Source: Myxococcales bacterium | GTDB taxonomy: Bacteria > Myxococcota_A > Polyangia > Polyangiales > Ga0077539 | NCBI GenBank assembly: GCA_013298625.1 | Contig: JAAFIF010000080.1 | Coordinates: 1 to 47,254 of the forward strand | Length of the DNA: 47,254 bases | Direction of reading: 5' to 3' | Shown here: positions 7,662-17,100 of the stretch, piece by piece | How positions within the stretch are numbered: the stretch's first letter is position 1 | How the letters are laid out: each line of letters begins with the position of its first letter | Program-made: the position numbers and the translations under genes | Notes under the pieces: model-generated | Told to the model about the DNA's origin: nothing | What the model saw: only the letters and a program-made list of their open reading frames with translations | Database searches by the model: none

Positions 7662-7669
7662 ACTTGTCG

Positions 7670-8599
7670 ATGTCCAACCCTGTCGATCGAGCGTCGAACC
7701 GCCAACAGCTGCTCCGCGCAGCGCTCGCGCTGCTGACCGCGTCGTGCGGCGCGCCCGTGGCGCCGACCGACGCGCAGACGACCTCCGACGCGACCTTGCT
7801 GTGCCCGCCAGAGCCGACGTTCGACTCAGCCGTGCTCACCAATCCCGTCGCGCGCTTTCGTCGCATGCAGCTCTCGATCGTCGGCGAGTCGCTCGTCGTG
7901 ATCGACACCGAGCGAGGCAGCGAGCACACGCTGCACCCGGTGACCGCGGCCGTGTGGCTCTCGTGCGACGGCGCGACGACGGTGCCCGCCATGCGCGATC
8001 GCATCGGACGCGAGCTCTCGCTGGACGTCCCCGAGAGCGTCGCCTGGCACATCCTCGACCGCCTCGCCGACGCGCAGCTGCTCTTGTTTCGCGTGAGCCC
8101 GCCGGGCGGCGCCATGGCCATTCCGCCAGACAGTCAGCTCGCGACGGAGTACGGGTTCACCGCGTCGAACCTGCTCGTCACCCGCGAGGCGCCCCGGCCC
8201 GTCACGCCCGTGTGCGCCCCGAGCGACGGCGAGCTCGCCACCGTGCGCGCGATGGAGCTGCAAGCGAAGGCCCGCGCCGAGCTCGGCAACAAAAACCGTC
8301 GCGGCGACGCAGGCTCCATCGACGCGAGCGACGCCGACGCGACGATGACGATGGACGCCGATTCGCCGCGAGACGCCGCGATGGACACGGGGGTGATCTT
8401 CGACTCCGGCGTGATCAACGACTCCGGCGTGATCCTCGACGGGGACGCGATCAGCGACGGGAGCGCCGCCGAAATGCGCGCCAAACAGGTCGCGGCAGAG
8501 ATGGCCTCCAAAGAGACTCGACAAAAAGAGGCCACGAGCAAAGAGGCCAGCTCGAAAGAGATGAGCTCGAAGATGAGCGACGCAGGCTCGAGAGGCTGA
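7670..8599 (+). CDS. Lipoprotein-like protein with PqqD-like domain and Lys/Glu/Ser-rich tail
   Basis: The 309-residue protein begins with a signal-like stretch whose lipobox (LTASC, Cys26) is acceptable but not ideal. Residues about 64-140 match the PqqD/RRE winged-helix pattern: VVIDTERGSEHTLHPVTAAV, then W-L-S-C-D-G and a helical part ending DRLADAQLLLF. From about 211 the chain is Asp/Ala-rich, then has three GVI-x-DSG-type repeats (241-258) and a charged tail (268-302) with repeated SKE units. PqqD-like domains commonly bind precursor peptides in RiPP pathways, so domain and tail together may be a scaffold carrying its own modification substrate. The stop overlaps the ATG of the oxygenase/ATP-grasp gene (TGATG). 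The ATG at 7670 is preferred to a TTG two codons upstream. An alternative is an ordinary surface lipoprotein with a linker tail. Confidence 0.7.
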   Translation: MSNPVDRASNRQQLLRAALALLTASCGAPVAPTDAQTTSDATLLCPPEPTFDSAVLTNPVARFRRMQLSIVGESLVVIDTERGSEHTLHPVTAAVWLSCDGATTVPAMRDRIGRELSLDVPESVAWHILDRLADAQLLLFRVSPPGGAMAIPPDSQLATEYGFTASNLLVTREAPRPVTPVCAPSDGELATVRAMELQAKARAELGNKNRRGDAGSIDASDADATMTMDADSPRDAAMDTGVIFDSGVINDSGVILDGDAISDGSAAEMRAKQVAAEMASKETRQKEATSKEASSKEMSSKMSDAGSRG

Positions 8600-10080
8600 T
8601 GCGACCCGAGGGCAGCACGGTCGTCGCTCGCGAGCCGTGGGTGCTCGCCTGGGACGAGTTCGTGCGCGGCGACGAGCTCGACGCTCTGCGCGCCGAAGCG
8701 CTTCGCGCGACGAGCGAGACCTTCGCGGTCCCCGGCAGCGGCCGCGACCCCGTGAGCCTCTACGCAGAGCTCGCGGTCGATGAACGGCCGACGCTTCGCG
8801 CGCTGATCGAGCGCATCGAAGAGACGCTCGGGCTCTCGTGTTGCACCGCCCGCTTCGCGCGCGTTCGACGCTACGCGCCCGGTGAATCGCACGGCCCTCA
8901 CGTGGACGAATACGAGCTCGACGGCGCCGTGCTCGCTGTCACCGCGCTGCTCTACTTGAGCTCCCACGCCCGCGGCGGACACACCCAGTTCGTCCGCGCC
9001 GAACCTCCCGTCGCCGTCGAAGCGCGCGCGGGGCGCCTCGCCGTGTGGCTCGACCTGCTCGAAGACGCTTCGCCCGACGAGCGCTCGTCGCACGCGAGCG
9101 CCGCCGCGGACGAAGAGCGCTGCACGATCGCGTACTTCATCTACGTCCGACGGGACGAGTATCGACGGTGGTTTCGCGAGCGATTCGCGCCCGTGTTCGA
9201 CCCCCAGCGGCCTGCGCCCGCCGCGCGAGCGGCGCCCAAGCGCGTGTTCGCCTGCGTCGACGACGGCGTGCCGAGCGAGACGATGCGCGCCCTCGCCAGC
9301 GCCGCGAAGCGCCACGACCTCGAGTTTCATCGCGTCCAGAGCCGCACGTTCGACTTCGCCCCCGAGCGCGTGCTCGCGGCAGGAAGCCTGCTCTACCGCC
9401 CCGCCGTGAGCTTCGTCTCGCAGCGCGTCGAGCAGCACTTGTTCGCGCGCGGCGTCGCGACGTTTTATCGCGGCGAGGACGGAGTGCACTTTCAACACGC
9501 GTTTCCCACGCTGTTGTTCGAGCGCGCGGGGGTCACGATCCCGCGAACGATCCCGCTCGTCACCGCGGATCGCGCCGCCCTTCGCAAGATCGTCGATCGC
9601 CTCGGCGGGCTCCCGATCGTGATGAAGATGCTCGGCGGATCGGGCGGCGTCGGCGTGCTCAAGGTCGACTCGCTCGCCTCGCTCTTCGCCCTCGCAGACT
9701 ACGCCCTCGCGCAGGGCCAGACGCCCATGCTCTCGGCCTACGTCGCGGACGCCACGCACTGGCGCGTCGTCGTCGTCGGAGACCGCGCCGTGGCTGCGTA
9801 TCCCAACCCCGCCGACGCCGATGATTTTCGCACCAGCGCCCCCGTCGACCGCGCGGCGTTCACCACGCAGGTCCACCCCGCGCTCGAGCGCGAAGCCGTG
9901 AGCGCCACGCGCGCGATCGGGCTCGAGTTCGCGGGCGTCGACGTGATGCTGCACGCGAGCGGGAGGGCGTACGTGCTCGAAGCGAATTTTCCCTGCTATT
10001 TCGGCCACGCCCAAGGGGACGGCGCGATCGACGTCGCCGGCGCGATGGTCGCCCACCTGCTCGACAAAGCGCGCAGGTAG
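8599..10080 (+). CDS. 2OG-Fe(II) dioxygenase fused to RimK-like ATP-grasp ligase
   Basis: The 493-residue protein has two enzymatic halves. Residues about 1-200 form a prolyl-4-hydroxylase-type domain with iron ligands H101-V-D103 (GPHVDEYE) and H165 (SSHAS), and R174 as likely 2-oxoglutarate anchor. Residues about 213-493 form an ATP-grasp ligase: phosphate-binding loop with K333 (VMKMLGGSGGVGVLKV), D438 (GVDVML) and the metal ligands E451 and N453 (EANFPCYF). ATP-grasp enzymes of this type join a carboxylate to an amine, hydroxyl or thiol, as in RimK and graspetide ligases. One chain could thus hydroxylate and then ligate or crosslink a substrate. The ATG overlaps the stop of the PqqD-domain gene, whose charged tail is the obvious candidate substrate (inference). 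No signal peptide is seen, so any action is cytoplasmic, before export of the partner. Confidence 0.85.
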   Translation: MRPEGSTVVAREPWVLAWDEFVRGDELDALRAEALRATSETFAVPGSGRDPVSLYAELAVDERPTLRALIERIEETLGLSCCTARFARVRRYAPGESHGPHVDEYELDGAVLAVTALLYLSSHARGGHTQFVRAEPPVAVEARAGRLAVWLDLLEDASPDERSSHASAAADEERCTIAYFIYVRRDEYRRWFRERFAPVFDPQRPAPAARAAPKRVFACVDDGVPSETMRALASAAKRHDLEFHRVQSRTFDFAPERVLAAGSLLYRPAVSFVSQRVEQHLFARGVATFYRGEDGVHFQHAFPTLLFERAGVTIPRTIPLVTADRAALRKIVDRLGGLPIVMKMLGGSGGVGVLKVDSLASLFALADYALAQGQTPMLSAYVADATHWRVVVVGDRAVAAYPNPADADDFRTSAPVDRAAFTTQVHPALEREAVSATRAIGLEFAGVDVMLHASGRAYVLEANFPCYFGHAQGDGAIDVAGAMVAHLLDKARR

Positions 10081-10117
10081 AACGGACGGGGGCATCACGC
10101 CAGCGTCCGCGCGCAGC

Positions 10118-13100
10118 TCAGTACATCGAGCCGTCGGGACCGAGGACCTCGCTCACGGGCACGGGCGTCGCGTCGTCGACGATCTGCCCGTTGCGCACGA
10201 CGAACGAGAGCGCGCGGTGCCCAGCGTCGAGCGTGATCGATCGATCGATCAGCGTCGGCCGCCCCTCGCCCGGACGCACCAGCGTGAGCTTCACCGTGAC
10301 CGACCGACGACCGGCCACGCCGCGCGGGGCGCGCACGATCAAGCGCGATCCCTCCAGCGCGCTTCCCGGGCGAAACACGCGCACCTTGAGCGACGAGCCC
10401 TCGCCCACTTGCGCGAAGTCGTTGTCGCCCGCGGGCATCGCGCGAAGCTCGACCGCCGCGTCGGGGTGAGTCCACCGCGCGACCACGCCGCCGTCTCGCG
10501 AGAGGTCGAACAGCTGCGCCACGCGGAGCCACGACTGCACCGCGGGGTCCGTCGGTCGCGCGTTGGCCAGGCGCGTCACCTCGATCACGATGAGCGCCTC
10601 GATGCTCTGCGCGGACTCTTCTCCGCGCGCGTCCTCGCTCGCGCCGCGAAACACACGCAGCGCCTCGTCCTCGCGGCCCGCCACGAGCGCGGCGAGCCCC
10701 ATGCGAACACGCGGAATCGCGTCGCCCGGCCGCAGCGCCACCAGCGTGCGAAACTGCCGGTACGCTTCTTCTGCGTACTCGTTGCCGCCGTAGGTCAGCA
10801 GCAGATCCCCGAGCCTTCCGCGCGCGGTCGTGTCGTACGGAGCGTGCTCGGCGATCTCAGAGAAGACCCGCAGTCCCTCTTCGCGATCGCCCATGCGGAT
10901 GAGCGTCTCACCCACGATGGCGCGCACGCGAGAGTCCGCCCACGAGTCTTTGCGCAGCAGCTCGCCGAGGTGCCGCGCTTCGTCGCGGCGCCCCGCTTGC
11001 TCGTAGAGCGAGAGGAGCTTCAAGCGCGCGTCGACGTCGTACGGCGCGATGCGAACGTACGCCTGCGTGACCTCGATCTTGCGCTCGACGGTCTCGTTGG
11101 CCTTCGCGAGAAAGCGCACCAGCGCGCCCCAGTTGATGTGCCCGCGGCCCGCGAGGTACGCGCGCCACACGGTCGAAGGGCCCCAGCGACGCGAGACCGC
11201 GCGGTCCAGGTACGAAGCCGCGTCGGACGGCATTTGCCCGCGAAGGGCGCCGAGCTGAGAGGCGTCCGCGGCGTGCCGAACGAGCAGGTCGACCATCGCC
11301 GAGCGGTCTTCCCACAGGCGAAGCTCGCAGCGGCCGAAGGCGCCGGACCACAGCGCCGCGGGGTCGGGGCTGTTCGCGAGCCGCTCGCGCCAGAGCACGA
11401 GCTTGGCGTCGCGGCCGAGGCGCGAGGTGGCGGGGCACGCGCTTCCGCGCGGGCGCTCCCAGGCCGGAGCGAACTGATACGTGTACTGCACGTCCCCTGG
11501 CTGCGCGTCGAAGAGCGCGGGCTTGGGCACGCGCAGCGAGCCCACGACGCGGCGAACGCACGCCTCCGAGCCCGCGTCGCTGAGCGTCGAGTACCCGATG
11601 CGAACGTTGCTCACGCGACCTTCGGCGTCGATCTTCGCCACGATGCTGAGGCCGCCCGAGAGCCCCGGACGCGCAGCGCGAGCGCGCTCGACGCACGCGC
11701 GCGCCTCGGGCTCGGCGAGGGCCAAGAGCTCCGAGAGCATCTCGCTCCCGTCGCCGCCCTCGTCCTCGGTGTGCGGCTGCCACCCGGACTCGTCGTCGGT
11801 GAACGACGGGTAGTCTTCCGGTGAAAACAGCGTTTGGATCCCGCGCGGCTCGAGCGAGTCGCCCACGCCGAGCGACGGGAGCCTCGTGCGCAGCCCCGGG
11901 TCGGGCCACGCGCTCGCAGCGACGCGCACGCCCTCGCCCGTCGCGGGAGCGCCGTAGGCCACCAGCGCGCTGGTCGCGGTGATCAGCCCGTAGCGCACGC
12001 CGAGGTCCGCGAGCGCGGCCAGCGATGCGCCCTGGTTTTCGAGCGCCTCCAAGCGCGCGTTGGCCCAGCGACGACGAAGGTCGCCGCCGTCCGAGATGGA
12101 CTGCACCGTCGGGGTGATCGTCCACTCGCGAGCCGTCGTTCCTTCGCGCGCGCGCACCTTGACGACGCGCGGAGCGTCATCGGTGAGCGGTCCGAACACA
12201 CGCAACGGATCGCCGACGACCCACTGCTCGATGTTCGCAGGGAGCACCGTCGAGATCGCTCCTCCGACGTCCACGCTCACGTCGCGAAGCACAGGCCGCG
12301 TCGCGTGCGCGACCACGCGGTGCGCGGCGAGGACGGCCTCGGCTTGATCCGTCGCGCGCAGCGTGGCGCCGCCGCGAGAGGACAGGCGCGAGAGCACCTC
12401 GGGGTGCGCGTTTGCGCCGAGCGCGACCACGTACAAGCGAAGGTCCGGCGCGACGCGCAGCGTCTCGTCCACGAGGCGCGCAGGGTCGAGCGTGCCCATC
12501 GTCGGAAGCGAGTCGCCGAGGTACACGACCGCGCTGTTGCGGCGCGGATCGAGCTTCTCGTACGCGTCGGACAGAATACGTCCCATGTCCGTCGCGCCCG
12601 CTGGGCGCACGTGGGAGATGGACTCGAGGATCGCGCGGCGACGGGCGTCGTCGACGCCGCCGAGCTGCCCCGCGGCGCCCTCTGCAGCGCGCGCGCGCAG
12701 GTCGCCGAACATGAGCATCACGCGGTCGTCGGGGCCGAGCGACTGCAAGATGGCGTTGACCGCGGCGCTGGCGGTGGTGAGCGTTCCGGGGTCGGTCGCA
12801 GCGGAGTCGTCGACGACGAGGACGAGGTCTGTTCCGCGCACGTCGGCGACGGGAACGGACAGGTCGACCATCGCGAACTGCTGCCCTTGAATTGCTGTGC
12901 GCGAGCGCCACACGCGCGCGCTCGCAGCCTCGGCGCTGCTCTTGGCGTCGTACAGCTCGACGACGACGTCGCCGCGCGGACGGTAGTCGCTCTTGGTGAT
13001 CCGCAGCCGCTCGGTCCCCTGCACCATCGAGCCCGCGGGCCCGCGCATCGCGGCAACACCGCCGCGATCGACGCGCAGCTCGAAGAGAAACTCACCGACG

Positions 13101-14197
13101 AACGGCGGTCGCTGCGCATCTCCCAGCGGGTACGTGTACAGCCGCCGCCCGCCCTCGCGGTGCAGCCACTCGGTGTACTCGAGCTGAACGCGCACCGATT
13201 GGCCAGGCGCGATCGACGGCAGCCGCGCGAAGAGCGAGCCGTCCGGCGCGCGCAACAGCGCTTGTCGCCCCGAGCCGTCGTCGCCGAGGCCCGAGACCGT
13301 CGCCGGACCAAACGTCACCGTCGGCAGCGCCGAGCCCCGCACGAGGTGCGCGTACGAAAACGCGCCCACCATCGCGCCGTCGGGAACGCGGATTCGGTAC
13401 TCCACCGGCGTCGTCTGGTCCGAGCCGTTGAAGAACGTCTGCACCACTTCGGTGCGCGCCGCGTCGCCATCAACGTGCACCGTCACCTTGTGCTCGTTCG
13501 TCGCGAGCGCGACCGGCGCTTCGCCGCCGCTCCCGTGGCTGACCGCCACGCCAGCGCCGATCGCGCCGCGCGACGAGACGCCCTGCGGGCTCGCAGCGCC
13601 GCCGGTCCAGTCCTCCCACACCGCGGCGGGGACGAGCTCGAGCTCTCCCCGGCCCGTGAGCATCTGCCCCTGCGCGAGCCGGCCGTTCGCCCGCGCCGTG
13701 CGATAGCCCACTTCTCCGCGCACGCCGATGGCGCGAATGGTCCCGTCAGCGTCGCGCTCGAGCTCGAGCGCCGCGTCCGCGACGACGATCGTCAGGTCGT
13801 TGCCCACGCGAATCGTGCGCTCATCCGCGCCCCACGAGCTGACGAACACGCGGCCCTTCTCGAGCGAGAGCACCGCGTCGCGACCGCGCAGCTCGCTGTC
13901 GCCCGCCATCCGCAGCTCGAGCCCGTCGTCCGTTCGAACGATCGCCCTGCCCGCGGCCACCGTGCGCACCGAGCCGTCGCGCTCGATGCGTCCCGTCACC
14001 CTCGGCGAGAACTCGTCGCCGCTCTTGTCCTTCACCGTCACGCCCGCGTGCAGCACTTCGACGGTCGCCGACGTGTCTTGCAGCCGCGCCGCGAGCCGAT
14101 CGCCCACCGACGAGCGCGCGCCGCAGCCCGCAGCGAAGAGGCCCGCGCTGCTGATCGCCACCGCGAGCAGCGCCCCGCGCTTGGTGAGCGAGATCAT
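10118..14197 (-). CDS. Giant FecR-like/VIT/VWA/TPR lipoprotein (second of tandem pair)
   Basis: The 1359-residue protein has a lipoprotein signal (Cys25 in FAAGCG), a FecR-like beta region (about 40-190) ending in the motif EDWTGG, a VIT-like domain (about 240-350) and a VWA domain (about 456-600). A TonB_C/AgmX-like domain follows (ACVERARAARPGLSGGLSIVAKIDAEGRVS...). The C-terminal third has TPR-like helices (ETLIRMGDREEGLRVFSEIAE, EEAYRQFRTLVALRPGD) and a final beta domain. The VWA metal site reads D463-D-S-A-A with T537 and D562, so the third DxSxS residue is Ala. The ATG overlaps the stop of the upstream paralogue by four bases. Known relatives are surface or periplasmic adhesion or gliding-type proteins; the exact role is unknown. 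Confidence 0.8.
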   Translation of the reverse strand: MISLTKRGALLAVAISSAGLFAAGCGARSSVGDRLAARLQDTSATVEVLHAGVTVKDKSGDEFSPRVTGRIERDGSVRTVAAGRAIVRTDDGLELRMAGDSELRGRDAVLSLEKGRVFVSSWGADERTIRVGNDLTIVVADAALELERDADGTIRAIGVRGEVGYRTARANGRLAQGQMLTGRGELELVPAAVWEDWTGGAASPQGVSSRGAIGAGVAVSHGSGGEAPVALATNEHKVTVHVDGDAARTEVVQTFFNGSDQTTPVEYRIRVPDGAMVGAFSYAHLVRGSALPTVTFGPATVSGLGDDGSGRQALLRAPDGSLFARLPSIAPGQSVRVQLEYTEWLHREGGRRLYTYPLGDAQRPPFVGEFLFELRVDRGGVAAMRGPAGSMVQGTERLRITKSDYRPRGDVVVELYDAKSSAEAASARVWRSRTAIQGQQFAMVDLSVPVADVRGTDLVLVVDDSAATDPGTLTTASAAVNAILQSLGPDDRVMLMFGDLRARAAEGAAGQLGGVDDARRRAILESISHVRPAGATDMGRILSDAYEKLDPRRNSAVVYLGDSLPTMGTLDPARLVDETLRVAPDLRLYVVALGANAHPEVLSRLSSRGGATLRATDQAEAVLAAHRVVAHATRPVLRDVSVDVGGAISTVLPANIEQWVVGDPLRVFGPLTDDAPRVVKVRAREGTTAREWTITPTVQSISDGGDLRRRWANARLEALENQGASLAALADLGVRYGLITATSALVAYGAPATGEGVRVAASAWPDPGLRTRLPSLGVGDSLEPRGIQTLFSPEDYPSFTDDESGWQPHTEDEGGDGSEMLSELLALAEPEARACVERARAARPGLSGGLSIVAKIDAEGRVSNVRIGYSTLSDAGSEACVRRVVGSLRVPKPALFDAQPGDVQYTYQFAPAWERPRGSACPATSRLGRDAKLVLWRERLANSPDPAALWSGAFGRCELRLWEDRSAMVDLLVRHAADASQLGALRGQMPSDAASYLDRAVSRRWGPSTVWRAYLAGRGHINWGALVRFLAKANETVERKIEVTQAYVRIAPYDVDARLKLLSLYEQAGRRDEARHLGELLRKDSWADSRVRAIVGETLIRMGDREEGLRVFSEIAEHAPYDTTARGRLGDLLLTYGGNEYAEEAYRQFRTLVALRPGDAIPRVRMGLAALVAGREDEALRVFRGASEDARGEESAQSIEALIVIEVTRLANARPTDPAVQSWLRVAQLFDLSRDGGVVARWTHPDAAVELRAMPAGDNDFAQVGEGSSLKVRVFRPGSALEGSRLIVRAPRGVAGRRSVTVKLTLVRPGEGRPTLIDRSITLDAGHRALSFVVRNGQIVDDATPVPVSEVLGPDGSMY

Positions 14198-17100
14198 CGC
14201 GCACCTCCCGCAGCCCGCGCCTGCGCAGCCACGCCAGCGGCCACCGACGGGTCCGAGACCAACGCGCTGCCCGCGGCGCGCTCGCTCACCCCGCTCGCGC
14301 TCACGTCGAACACGTGCGTCCCGCTCGTCGCGGTGAACTCCACCGTGCGACGCTCGATGCGCTCGCTCGCCTGGCCCTCGTTCCACAGCAAGATCAGCTC
14401 GACCTTTCCGGTTCGGCGCGCGCCTTCTGCGCGGCGCACTTCGATCGCCAAGGGACCGGGCGCGTCCGCGAACACCGTGCTCTCGAAGAACACTTGCCCG
14501 GCGACCCAGTCGCTCCTGCGCGGGCTCTCGCCTTGCAGTTGCAGGTACATCTCCGCTGCATCATCGGGGTGCTGCCAGCGCACGATCATCCGCAGCGCTC
14601 CTGCGCCGCGCGCCGCGCTCGACAAGCGCCACCGCGACCGCAGCGCGTCGACCACCGTGCGCGAAGCGCCGCGCTCGCCCGCGGCGATCGCGAGTTCGAG
14701 CCCGATCCACGCGCTGGCCACATCGCCCAGCGTTCCGTTGCCCGACGAGCTCTCTTGCGCGACGCGCTCTGCGAGGCGGACGGCCTCGTCGAGACGGCCC
14801 GCGAGGCGCGCGGCCATCGCCTGGCGCAAGAGCACCTCGGGCGCTTCGTTCTCTGCGACCGCCAGCATCTGAAACTGCCGATACGCCTCGTCTGCCCAGC
14901 CGTGCGAGAGCGCGATGTCTCCCAGCCGACGGCGCGCCGCGGGATCATCGGGCGCGAACTCCACGATCTCGCTGAAGCAACGGCGCGCTTCGGCCTCGTC
15001 GCCGATCGCGAAGAGCGCCTCGCCCACCGCGGTTCGCACACGGCCATCGGCCTGCGCGTTCGCACGCATCCGCGCGCCCTGCTGACGCACGAGCTCGCGC
15101 TGTCCCTGCGAGAGCGCCTCGTCGAGGTAGCGCGTCGCGAGCTCCATGTCGTCCGGGTAGCGCCGCGCGAGCTCGCCCATCACGCTCAATCGCTGCGCGG
15201 GCGTCGACGCGACGCCCAGCGCCTGCGCCATGGTGTTCGCGTCGAGCCGTCCGAGCCCGAGCTCTTGCGCGCGAGCGAGCTGCCCCGAGCGCGCGAGCGA
15301 GCGGAGGATCATCGAGCGCAGCCAGCCCTGGCCCGCGCGATCGAAGGAGAAATCACGGTAGAGCGCGAGCTGCCCGTCCAGTGAGGACGCGCGGTTGTAG
15401 AGCAAGCGCAAGAGCGAGACGCGCTCGGCCCACGAAGAGGCCTCGCACGACGAGCGCGCCCTGCGGTACTGCGCCACCAACGTGGCGGTGTCGCCGGCGC
15501 TGATGCGCTCGTTCCACAGCGTGAGGCGCTGCGAGAGGGCGACGCTGGCGGCGTCCGAGCAGCGCACCACCGATTCGACCACGCGCGGCGCGCGCGAGCC
15601 GTCTGCGTTGAACTGCGGACGATAGCGACCCGGCGTCGCGCCTTCTGCCGCGTTGAGGTTGAACGGATAGCTAACAGTCACCACCCCGCCGTCCTCGGGC
15701 GCAGGAAACTGCCAGCGACGCACGGCGCCCGCGATGCACACCCCCGCGCTCGGAATCGGGTAGCTCGACTCGCTCACCTGCGATCCCATCACCGCGCCGT
15801 CGCTGCCGATGATGAACCGCACGACGATGCGCCCAGACACGTTGGGGTCCTGCGCCAGCGCTTGCTCGTGGCAGTGCGTCACTTGTCCGAGGTTGCGAAG
15901 CACCACGCGACGAATCGCCTCGGGCGAGAGCGTCCCGGTCACCGTCGGAGGCGCCGCGCGCACGACCGGACCGCGATTGGCGCGCCCTCGAAGACCCGCG
16001 CCCGCGCCCGCGCCGTAGCCCTGGCCCGTTCCCGTCCCCGAGCCGTGGCCCATCGTCCCGAAGTTGCCGAGGCCGATGGTGCCCTCGCCCGTCCCGCCGC
16101 CGCCGCCCCACGCATTGCCTTGCGCGCCGAGGCCGCCGAACCCGAAGGCGTCGCCGATCTCGTCGCCGGTCATGTTGCCGTTGGCGTTTCGATCGGCGGT
16201 GTTCTGCGCGAGCCCGCCGAAGGGCGACTGGATCCCCGACGATCCCCCCGCGCGTCGCGAAGGCGCCGTTTGCGCAACTGCAGCCGCCGCGGCCACAGGC
16301 TCCGCTGCGGGCGCAGAGGGCTGCGCAGGGGCGTTGTTCTGGTCCTCTTGCGACGCTCCGGGCGCGCCGAGGGCCGCGAAGATCCCCCGCGAGGCGACGT
16401 TGTCCCGCGCTTGCTGCCGCGACAGGTGCGGCGGCTCACCGTTGTTGCGGATCGCGTACCGCGCAGAGCGCGTGCCCGAGCCGCCCTGCTCGCTCGCGGC
16501 CATGCGCCCCTCCGCCGACTCCTGCGCCGCTGGCGCGCTCTCGGACTCTTCGCGCGCCGCCGGCGAAGATGCGCTGCCGCTGACCATGCTCCGCGCCTTC
16601 GAGCAGCCCACGAGCGGAAACAGATCGCTCAACCCCAGCTGCGCAAACGACGTGGGAATCTCCGGTCCCATTCGCCGTTGCCGATCGAGCGCGCTCACCT
16701 CGTCTTCGCTCGGGACGTACAGCGACGTGAAGGGCGTGATGAGCCCGAAGCGCGTCCCGAGCTCGACGATCACCGCCCGTTGCTCGCCGCGCGCCAAGAG
16801 GTTCTCGAGGCGCATCGTGGACCAGCGGTAGCGAAGGTCTTGGCCGTCGTCGATCTGCCCTGCGGAGATGGGCATGGTCTGCGTGAACTCGCGGCCGTTC
16901 CACAAGCCGCGGATCGTGACCGAGCGGGGCGCGTCGCCGGGGTATCTGCCCACGACTTCGATGGGATCACCCACGGGGATGTCCACGGGCTCGGCGGGGT
17001 AGACCGCGGTCACGCCCGGCCCGAGGTCCACGCGCACGTTGCGCACGAGCGGGCGCGAGGCGTGCTCGATGAGCTCGAGCGCGGTGCGGGCGACGTCGCC

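Noticed and set aside
6649..8598. Upstream extension of the oxygenase/ATP-grasp frame by 650 codons
   Set aside because: It crosses the aldo/keto reductase and the PqqD-domain gene with Arg-rich text; the ATG at 8599 overlaps the upstream stop and starts the recognisable domain.
11834..14872. Open frame of about 1000 codons antisense to the VWA gene pair
   Set aside because: Arg/Ala/His-rich composition with no domain pattern; a typical shadow of a GC-rich gene with full domains on the opposite strand.
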